From Muricea muricata (taxonomy: Eukaryota; Cnidaria; Anthozoa; Malacalcyonacea; Plexauridae): 64,000 nt of DNA. The notes beneath the pieces are model-generated. The model was not told where the DNA came from and made no database searches. It saw nothing but the letters and a program-made list of their open reading frames with translations. This document shows positions 55,640 through 64,000 of the stretch, one piece after another (the first letter of the stretch is position 1; every line of letters starts with the position of its first letter). The position numbers and the translations under genes were made by a program. Location: positions 7,693,013-7,757,012 of the forward strand of contig OY979723.1 in NCBI GenBank assembly GCA_963855995.1, read 5' to 3'.

Positions 55640-56690
55640 TTAAAATAGCCTTCCACTATCTTGATACCAACGCTTTGGTAAGAAGTCAGGTATATGCAAC
55701 TTTGCCATGTCACGAGGTAGCTGTTTGACTTTTTCATCTGGTTCCTGCAGCAACTCTTGTAATATTATCAAAGCTTCACTTTCACTCGTCTTTTCTTCAG
55801 GAGGGGAACGTTCTTCGATATTCCAGGCAAGTTTTCCCAGACGCTTGCTGTTTTCTTCTTTTATAAAATCGAAGATAAGAGAATAGTATTTTTCGATTTT
55901 AGGATCGTCAATGTACTTTTTTAAGCACTCTTTCGCTTTTTCGTGCTCATTATTTTGTAGACCTTTCTTAATGTCTTCAAAGTTACGATCCCACGAGATT
56001 ATTGTTTTGAGGGCCTGACAAAATCTGGCCCTTTCCCATCGAGAGCTATTGGGAGAGAGACGTCGTGTTATCGATATGCAATCGAAGGAAGCCGCTATCT
56101 CAAACTTCATTAGACTTGCTGCCATCTTTAGCATGTTCACCATGTCCGTCATCCTTTTTTTTGTCGTACCTGGGCATTTTCTTGAATTCTGCAAACTGAT
56201 CAAGGTCATCAAGATCGCTCAAAGAACGATGCGCAATTTCATTTCTGTCTTTTCGCAGTTGAAATTTCAAAGAATCATGCCCACCTGACCACTTTATGGA
56301 TAGTTTTCCTTTTATTTCTTCCCAGTAGTTGTGTGGGGGGTTGCGTACATCCAAATAATCATGCATTTGGCGAAACGTGCCAAATTCCTCGATATGCTCC
56401 TCGGGGTCGTCAACAACAAATCTTGCCATATGGGCATCAAATGCCCATATTATTTTCGCCACAACTATGGTTTCATTTTCTCTTTTCAGATTTTTTACAT
56501 CCTCCTTTAAACTCTGTACATCGCTTTGAAGAATTTTTATATCATCCTGTAGCTTTTTAAAAAATACTTAAATTCGTTCACGCAATTGTTGAAGTCGTTC
56601 TTGAAGATCAGTGTTTGCAATTTCGTTTTCTATGTTTTCAAGTGTTGCGAGAATATTTTGTAGTTCTTGCCCGTCTTCATTCATCCTCGC
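55640..56690 (-). pseudogene. coiled-coil plus HEPN-like family, degraded copy 2
   Basis: Reading from 56690: a coiled-coil start, then (56462-56100) a segment with HMARFVVDDPEEH, YWEEIKGKLS and LRKDRNEIAH, an R-x4-H HEPN-type motif. After an A-run frameshift near 56158 the frame continues to 55640 with SWDRNFEDI, a helical KEENSKRLGKLAWN segment and the conserved AKLHIPDFLPKRW tail. It aligns piece by piece with 19618-20763. A stop near 56570 and the A-run shift break it. The HEPN reading and an RNA-related function are inference. Confidence 0.62.
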
Positions 56691-57701
56691 ACTCTACGGC
56701 ATCGTCGCGTTTTCCTCTCTCCTAAAACAAAGTTAACATGTAATATTTTCGTTGGAATGAGGTTAAGAGACGAGTAAATTTCCTCTTAACTACTGGCTTA
56801 TTGCAAATCGAAGTATTCTTACATTTAATCGGCCTTCGTATTCCATTTTTTTAAAAAAAACATTCTATTTTTTTTAAATGGAGTTCTATTTTCCAAGGAA
56901 GACAGTCGGTTCCAAAAAGGGGGAACAGACTCCAAAGCAACAAGGTCAGGCGGTATATTTCCCCAGTTTTTGAAGGCCTTGATACATGAACTGAATCGTT
57001 TAAAGGTGGGTTACAATCGCTTCCACGCATGAGCGGGTTGTGTTATCATTTCTTGTTTTTGTTTTGATCAACTTCAACGGCATGACATGACGTATAGTGG
57101 AAATTCAAAATTACGGATATAAGAGTGAAGCGTTTAAACAGTATTTTAAATAACTGAACAGTTTAAATTATTATGATTCAAAGAGGTCGGTTAAAACTTT
57201 CTGTATGTGGCCGTGATTTACGATGCATTGATATGATACAAAATAGTTCGAAGCGAGCAAGATGCGGAAATAGTTAGTTTGAATATCCGGTATTTAAAGT
57301 AAACTGAAACACTTGCATTTTTCGGTTTATCTGGGGGGTTGACTTCTCTGGAAGTGTTAATTTTGTGTCTCATGCATAATAATATACTGTACGTCACAAT
57401 GTTTTTCTGTATTCAGTTTTCTGCTTTAGAGAGCGTACAAAGTATTACTACAAGTTGCAATCCCAGATTGACTAATGCAATATATAGAGGATATTACACG
57501 TTGGTGCGAATATATCAATGTTACTTTCGATTGGTGAAAACAATATATTGGTGAAAATATTGTTTTCAACACGAAAAAATTATATTCATATGTTAGAATG
57601 TTAGAATTCTTCTTATTATATGTTTAGAAGTCAGAACAAGCTAACAGAGTACATATGAATCCCGCGGGAAAACACACGTATTTTTCACGCGTTACATATT
57701 A
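56691..57701. other. intergenic, no gene recognised
   Basis: AT-rich sequence without recognisable coding text. Confidence 0.5.
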
Positions 57702-57880
57702 TACAAATAATGAATGTTTATGAGTGCAATAGTAAGAATATTTTCATGAGGTGAAAGATGGAATGTTTTATTCAACGAGGCGATAGCCGAGTTGAATAGA
57801 ACATTTCATCTTTCACCGAATGAAAATATTCTTACTATTGCACGAATAAAAACATTCATTATTTGTTTTATATGATACCA
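57702..57880. repeat. palindrome (fold-back MITE)
   Basis: About 75-base arms, with GTGCAATAGTAAGAATATTTTC and its inverse, flank a short loop near 57776-57790. Related GTGCAATAG motifs recur near 58030-58110. Confidence 0.8.
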
Positions 57881-59640
57881 AAATAGGCTATTGCTTTTCA
57901 AATAAAAACAATTTATTAGTGCTTGCATTAAATCACATTTACCTAACGTCGAGAATCGGGTGTAAATAAACTGCGATCACCGTCCGAGAAATGTTTTGAC
58001 GGATGGGATTTATTGAAAAAAGAAAGAGTGCAATAGTAAAAAACGTATAGTACTTTTGCACTCTGGAGAGTGCAATAGTATTTTCCTATTGCACTCTTGG
58101 GAAATAGAACTTTCTATTCGACATCACGTGACCAAAATCAACCAATTAACAAGCTATTATATAATTTTTCATATCTTCATTGGTGAAAATATGAAAAATG
58201 CAAGTGTTTGAGTTTACTTTCTCAAATCATTAATAATTCATGAGCAATTTTGTCAATGACAAACGCCCATTTTATCACGAGATGCGCCTTGGATAGCCCG
58301 GTCAAATACCATCAAACAGAGCACAGCTGGCAACTAGTTATTGTTGAATACGTAATTAAGATATTTGATGAAAATCACTAGTGAACTTCCTCAAATTTAC
58401 TAATTACGCAAAATCAAGTCAGCAAACAAATTCACACCCAAAATTAATTTAATTCTATTCAGTGTTTGTTGTCTACAACAAATCTAATGCGATAATTAAA
58501 ATAATGGACAAAAACATGCACTCACGCTTCGCTCGTGTATTCACCATCATTTTCTCGTGTTTGGATATCCCGGTTAAACACTCGTAAAACACCAATAACC
58601 ATACAATAAAAGCACATACGTGCTCTCATCGTGGTAATATCGTCTAACGCACAGTAATTACATACAGTAATTTTCAGTATTTTTTTCTTTTGCTGAATCA
58701 CTGACGGGCTTTAGGACCAATTCTTTTTTTATTTACTTTTTGTCTATTGTGGTGTTTGGTTTGTTGGATCGATTTAGCTTGTATTTGACATGAATAACGC
58801 TTAAATGCACTCATCGGAATTGTAGAGGGTAGGATCATCTGATCATCGGATCGTTCGAAGCGAGAGGAAACAACACTACCATATATGGTACAAACGTGTC
58901 TCCAACTTTCATGTATGGCACAAACGTGTCCCCAGAATATTTTATCAGTTACATTAAAAAGTCAGTCTTTCGGTTACGTCATAACATTCCTCAAGCTAGC
59001 AACGAAAAATTTTGATACGTGGTACATAAATTAGACAGCTGATTAGCTTAAGGAACAGACAATTCTACCCTCTCATTATTTATGATTGTCACCTCGTTAT
59101 TACGAAACTCATATTTACATGATGTTCGAAATCTTGGGTACCAATGTAAATAAATATGGCGGTTTCAAAAGTAGTTATTTTTAAAATTTAGCTAAAAGTT
59201 TACATATTCCCGATCCAGCGGAACGAGGGTTACTAATTCTGAGATGCGAAAGTCATCCGCCATTATGTGTCGGTTTGGTTTGGTTTGGTTTGGACGTTCA
59301 ACCATTTGGCTTAAGGCCTTAAAATCCGAGGTTGGACTGGTGACTAAGACGTTGTGATTGGCTGAATTGATATATTTTGTATTTGTATTAGTCACGGCAC
59401 GAAATTGAACTGTATATAATTGTTTTATATTTTTCAAATTTTACAAATTTCTTTCCATTGACAGACCCATGAAATATTTCTAACTCGCAGTTCGCTCTCG
59501 TATACATGGCTTAAATTTTTATGTTTTGTCGTTTTAAAATGTAACAAGTCTAAGTATTGTTCAGCAACAAATATCTAGTTAAGTGAAACTAGACACTACC
59601 GTTTATTGAAGCTTAGGATTATAGTAAATAATAAAGTCCT
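57881..59640. other. intergenic, small repeats only
   Basis: There are inverted GTGCAATAG motifs near 58027-58105 and a (GGTTT)4 tract near 59270-59293. CGAGGGTTACTAATT near 59223 is shared with the region at 25263. No gene is recognised. Confidence 0.5.
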
Positions 59641-60274
59641 ACAATCATCTGCAAAATAAACGAGACACGAATGCACCCGCACCCTCCCCAATGTTGATGA
59701 GTGAGTGTGAGCATCATTTCAGGGCTTTGGATTGAATTTTAACCTGAAATTCCAACATTGAATGGGGGGAAAGGGGGACACGGCCCAGGAAATCATGGTG
59801 GCCCATTTTATTTTGCAAACGATTGTCTAAAACAAGAACGCTTGGAATGCGCGCACAATTGGCTTAATTGCTGCATGATAAACTTATTTAATTGTACTGT
59901 GATCCTTGAAAACATGATTATTAAAACTATTAAATGTTAGAACACTATAAACCAAGCATGCTATATTTATTTTGCCTAAAGTAAATGCAGTATGCGACCT
60001 CAAAATACAACTTGGAATGCAGTAAATGTGTTAACGTTAATAATTGACAAAATGAAATTGACAACATGAACATTTTACAATGATTGTAAAGTAAACAAGC
60101 CGAATTAGCTACGTACATTGTGGAAATTTCGGCGTGCTATACGTGCTTTCCAGCTTTTTTCACAAATATCACAAAGCGAACAAGTAGATATCCTGCCTTG
60201 TCAACGTTGTTTCGCAGAATTTATTCTGCACTGAACCGCCTTCAGGGGGACTGATAACGTGTACGGTAACGCAA

Positions 60275-60660
60275 AACGGTTCACCATTCAACTTCTCAAA
60301 ATTTTCATACTTTTTAGCATCTGTATAATGGATGTTTGTTGATACATTTAAACATCAGTAAATGCTTCCTCATTTACAGGGATTTTGGCAGCGATTGAAA
60401 GTATCGTACATCCGTTAAGCGAGGAATGATCACGGTGAACCGTTGATGTCTAAAATATTTATACATATTAAATATTTTAATTTTGTTGCAACGGTTCACC
60501 GTTGCACAATGGATCAATTTTGTTGCGATTTTTTAGGATGAAGTCAATCTTTCACTTGATAGTCTGGCATAATGGGTAAATGCATCTTCATGTTAGAAAT
60601 TTAATGTAGAATCCCATAGGACTTTTGAGTTTTTCTACATGTTTCTGTGGTGAACCGTTG
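60275..60660. promoter_or_regulatory. repeated ACGGTKMACCGT motif cluster downstream of the transposase
   Basis: AACGGTTCACC or its reverse occurs at 60275-60285, 60434-60444, 60490-60500 and 60649-60659. The third lies in the perfect 8-bp-arm palindrome GCAACGGTTCACCGTTGC (60488-60505) and the second in ACGGTGAACCGT. The cluster repeats in the second unit with the first site mutated. A protein-binding role is inference. Confidence 0.55.
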
Positions 60661-60804
60661 CTGTTATGCATGCATCAATAATCGAGGGAAGCCGGTTAAT
60701 ATATGTTTTTCGCGGGATTATTTTATTACTTCACATTGTTTATGTACATTTTCTGATTTTCAATTACAATTATGTATAGTAGTTGAGAGTTTCATATATT
60801 TATT

Positions 60805-61887
60805 CTAATACCTTAGGCGCTCACCTTTCCTTTTAATAATCTCGTCTACGCGATTTGCCATAGAGGCAATTGTTTTATTTATTACTTCTCTAGGAATAGA
60901 TTTAATTGTCGATATTACTCTATTTTTAAATTGTTCATACGTTTCCGTTGTGATTCGCGACGTTATTGCTTGCTTACGCAATGCGTCTGAAACTAACTTA
61001 AAGATATTCTCTATGGGGTTTAAGTCTGGACTTCTTGGAGGTATTTTTAGAAGTTGACAGTTTGCACGGTCCATAGCTGCACGAGCCATTGCTGGATTTT
61101 GACTTGGATCTCCGTCTTTTACCCATAACCTCAGCGCGCTTTTATCTGCAAGAGCAAACATACTTTCAAAACTCTCGTCAATGAAACCAGCAAAGTAACG
61201 ACCATCTAATTTTTCATAAGTCTTGCATATCACTACACCCTTGTCAAAACTGATAGCCACCATTAATTTTACCATTCGACCCCCAGTGCCTGTTTTTCTC
61301 CCTTTCGCGGTACATCCTAACGCTAGTCCTTCGCTTCGCCTCCGCCAAACTCTGGCTTTAGGTGCTAAGGCTTGATCCAAGGGATTCCTCTTGTATGCAA
61401 ATGCCGTACCGTCGAGATAGCACGCAACATCGTGAGTCCACACATGGCGAGGATATTCATTTTTCATTTTTCGTGCAAAAATTCTTCTATTTTTCAGGTC
61501 AATCTTTTTCAAAAGTCCCTTCTTTCGAGCTTGTAGATAATAATAACCCTCTCTATTTAGGAAACGTGAAATTGTGCTCTCCGAAATGTCTTCTCTAAGA
61601 ATACACGCGTTTTCCATGAGCCTTTTTATCGTAAAATTACCCTCACGCTCTCTCAGTACCTGCATTGATCGGCGCAGTTTTCTCTCTAGCCGTGCATTCA
61701 GTTTTCTTGGCCTTCCTCTTCTCTCCTTGCCTTTTGTGGAAAGTTGGTTGCTGCTCAAATCTAATTTGCTGATCCTCCAGACAGTAGCTCTAGGAACATT
61801 GCACCTTTTTGCTATTTGCCGAATGGAAAGCCCTCGAATTTTTGATAAATAATAGACCAAAGCCCTCGTTTTGTTATCAATAGCCAT
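60805..61887 (-). CDS. Tc1/mariner-type transposase (DD34E), copy 1
   Basis: The 360-residue protein has an N-terminal helix-turn-helix (SIRQIAKRCNVPRATVWRI, about 21-39), a GRPRK motif at 58-62, a second DNA-binding half, and a DDE core. D153 (VWTHDVACYLDG), D258 (LWVKDGDP) and E293 (SPDLNPIENIF) give exactly 34 residues between the last two, the Tc1 spacing. The frame is intact, and the length fits Tc1 transposases. It performs cut-and-paste transposition at TA. The 59758-59940 open frame in the same unit is short and unrecognised. Confidence 0.92.
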   Translation of the reverse strand: MAIDNKTRALVYYLSKIRGLSIRQIAKRCNVPRATVWRISKLDLSSNQLSTKGKERRGRPRKLNARLERKLRRSMQVLREREGNFTIKRLMENACILREDISESTISRFLNREGYYYLQARKKGLLKKIDLKNRRIFARKMKNEYPRHVWTHDVACYLDGTAFAYKRNPLDQALAPKARVWRRRSEGLALGCTAKGRKTGTGGRMVKLMVAISFDKGVVICKTYEKLDGRYFAGFIDESFESMFALADKSALRLWVKDGDPSQNPAMARAAMDRANCQLLKIPPRSPDLNPIENIFKLVSDALRKQAITSRITTETYEQFKNRVISTIKSIPREVINKTIASMANRVDEIIKRKGERLRY

Positions 61888-63303
61888 AATGACTTAATGA
61901 GTGAATGAACACTAAGACTTGTTCTCTTAGAGTTATAGAGCTACTATTATCGTTAAGAGTAAGACCATTCATTCTTAAATATTACTTTAGTCCTTATTTT
62001 AGCCCATTACATAATGTAAACGCGTTTCAGTTCACGAAAGTGGCATCATTCTCAGCACTTCTAGATAAAACTTTGCTACGCCAACATATCCACACCTACT
62101 TAAGATAACACGTTTACGTAATTATTTTCATCCTGAAATACAATCATCTGCAAAATAAACGAGACACGAATGCACCCGCACCCTCCCCAATGTTGATGAG
62201 TGAGTGTGAGCATCATTTCAGGGCTTTGGATTGAATTTTAACCTGAAATTCCAACATTGAATGGGGGGAAAGGGGGACACGGCCCAGGAAATCATGGTGG
62301 CCCATTTTATTTTGCAAACGATTGTCTAAAACAAGAACGCTTGGAATGCGCGCACAATTGGCTTAATTGCTGCATGATAAACTTATTTAATTGTACTGTG
62401 ATCCTTGAAAACATGATTATTAAAACTATTAAATGTTAGAACACTATAAACCAAGCATGCTATATTTATTTTGCCTAAAGTAAATGCAGTATGCGACCTC
62501 AAAATACAACTTGGAATGCAGTAAATGTGTTAACGTTAATAATTGACAAAATGAAATTGACAACATGAACATTTTACAATGATTGTAAAGTAAACAAGCC
62601 GAATTAGCTACGTACATTGTGGAAATTTCGGCGTGCTATACGTGCTTTCCAGCTTTTTTCACAAATATCACAAAGCGAACAAGTAGATATCCTGCCTTGT
62701 CAACGTTGTTTCGCAGAATTTATTCTGCACTGAACCGCCTTCAGGGGGACTGATAACGTGTACGGTAACGCAAAACGGTTCATTATTCAACTTCTCAAAA
62801 TTTTCATACTTTTTAGCATCTGTATAATGGATGTTTGTTGATACATTTAAACATCAGTAAATGCTTCCTCATTTACAGGGATTTTGGCAGCGATTGAAAG
62901 TATCGTACATCCGTTAAGCGAGGAATGATCACGGTGAACCGTTGATGTCTAAAATATTTATACATATTAAATATTTTAATTTTGTTGCAACGGTTCACCG
63001 TTGCACAATGGATCAATTTTGTTGCGATTTTTTAGGATGAAGTCAATCTTTCACTTGATAGTCTGGCATAATGGGTAAATGCATCTTCATGTTAGAAATT
63101 TAATGTAGAATCCCATAGGACTTTTGAGTTTTTCTACATGTTTCTGTGGTGAACCGTTGCTGTTATGCATGCATCAATAATCGAGGGAAGCCGGTTAATA
63201 TATGTTTTTCGCGGGATTATTTTATTACTTCACATTGTTTATGTACATTTTCTGATTTTCAATTACAATTATGTATAGTAGTTGAGAGTTTCATATATTT
63301 ATT

Positions 63304-64000
63304 CTAATACCTTAGGCGCTCACCTTTCCTTTTAATAATCTCGTCTACGCGATTTGCCATAGAGGCAATTGTTTTATTTATTACTTCTCTAGGAATAGAT
63401 TTAATTGTCGATATTACTCTATTTTTAAATTGTTCATACGTTTCCGTTGTGATTCGCGACGTTATTGCTTGCTTACGCAATGCGTCTGAAACTAACTTAA
63501 AGATATTCTCTATGGGGTTTAAGTCTGGACTTCTTGGAGGTATTTTTAGAAGTTGACAGTTTGCACGGTCCATAGCTGCACGAGCCATTGCTGGATTTTG
63601 ACTTGGATCTCCGTCTTTTACCCATAACCTCAGCGCGCTTTTATCTGCAAGAGCAAACATACTTTCAAAACTCTCGTCAATGAAACCAGCAAAGTAACGA
63701 CCATCTAATTTTTCATAAGTCTTGCATATCACTACACCCTTGTCAAAACTGATAGCCACCATTAATTTTACCATTCGACCCCCAGTGCCTGTTTTTCTCC
63801 CTTTCGCGGTACATCCTAACGCTAGTCCTTCGCTTCGCCTCCGCCAAACTCTGGCTTTAGGTGCTAAGGCTTGATCCAAGGGATTCCTCTTGTATGCAAA
63901 TGCCGTACCGTCGAGATAGCACGCAACATCGTGAGTCCACACATGGCGAGGATATTCATTTTTCATTTTTCGTGCAAAAATTCTTCTATTTTTCAGGTCA
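63304..64000 (-). CDS. Tc1/mariner-type transposase, copy 2 (truncated by window end)
   Basis: This is the second tandem copy, identical to copy 1 at the protein level over the visible part (from about residue 129 of 360 to the stop). All three catalytic residues are inside the window. The N-terminus would lie beyond 64000, near 64386 if the duplication is complete. The near-identity points to a recent duplication. Confidence 0.9.
   Translation of the reverse strand, partial: DLKNRRIFARKMKNEYPRHVWTHDVACYLDGTAFAYKRNPLDQALAPKARVWRRRSEGLALGCTAKGRKTGTGGRMVKLMVAISFDKGVVICKTYEKLDGRYFAGFIDESFESMFALADKSALRLWVKDGDPSQNPAMARAAMDRANCQLLKIPPRSPDLNPIENIFKLVSDALRKQAITSRITTETYEQFKNRVISTIKSIPREVINKTIASMANRVDEIIKRKGERLRY

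Larger units (their letters stand above)
59641..64000. repeat. 2499-bp head-to-tail tandem duplication
   Basis: The sequence from 59641 recurs from 62140 in the same orientation at a constant offset of 2499 bases. The copies look almost identical; one visible difference is TTCACCATTCAAC against TTCATTATTCAAC near 60282/62781. The second unit is cut by the window end. Each unit carries the transposase gene below. Clear terminal inverted repeats were not found, so the unit boundary may be the duplication rather than the transposon. Confidence 0.93.

Noticed and set aside
59758-59940. 60-codon frame duplicated in both tandem units
   Set aside because: It is conserved only because the whole unit is recently duplicated; no motif is present.

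Overview
This window is eukaryotic, AT-rich and dominated by mobile DNA. Spliced genes, a chromodomain-bearing Polinton, DIRS, P, Tc1, CR1-like and Penelope-like elements, and exon fragments of host-like genes all point to a marine invertebrate. A cnidarian is my best guess, from repeat style and protein flavour only.

Layout. (1) From 1 to about 14991 lies most of a Polinton/Maverick (adintovirus-like) element. It holds a possible tail of the DNA polymerase, a small zinc-finger protein, a packaging ATPase, a core-protein-like gene, a conserved structural-region gene, an adenain-like protease, the major capsid protein, a pVI-like protein, the penton-like minor capsid, a chromodomain integrase and a triple GRF-zinc-finger protein with a dense promoter-like repeat cluster. 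It is dead: the ATPase is split by a Ty3/Gypsy retrotransposon (960-7983), the capsid gene has a stop and a frameshift, the protease lacks its catalytic histidine and has an early stop, and one further gene is frameshifted. The Ty3 element itself has long open gag and pol frames, a MYND finger in pol and only one LTR. (2) From 15.0 to 25.2 kb are a long palindrome, a HECT-type C-terminal fragment, a TTAA-flanked MITE, a degraded integrase-like gene, a degraded HEPN-like family copy, a (TA)n tract and decayed Penelope-like and LINE reverse transcriptases. (3) From 25301 to 35159 is a nearly full-length P-type (THAP9-like) DNA transposon. It has about 120-bp terminal inverted repeats, spliced THAP exons, a 797-codon catalytic frame and, just after the stop codon, three tandem two-tier hairpins whose stems vary while keeping pairing.

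(4) From 38.2 to 41.5 kb is a convincing three-exon host gene for a 185-residue two-transmembrane, coiled-coil protein (SLATT-like), with a CR1-like LINE fragment in its first intron. (5) From 42319 to 47089 is a DIRS retrotransposon with classic terminal and internal complementary repeats, and at 47456 an exon encoding a Calx-beta-like domain plus a transmembrane segment. (6) From 48 to 59.6 kb are mainly MITEs, palindromes, a truncated second DIRS end and a second degraded HEPN-like copy. (7) From 59641 to the end is a 2499-bp head-to-tail tandem duplication carrying an intact DD34E Tc1-like transposase in each unit (the second is cut by the window edge).

The genes do not form one pathway. 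The window is a stack of nested and adjacent selfish elements around a few host exons. All family assignments come from reading motifs by eye; no database search was run.
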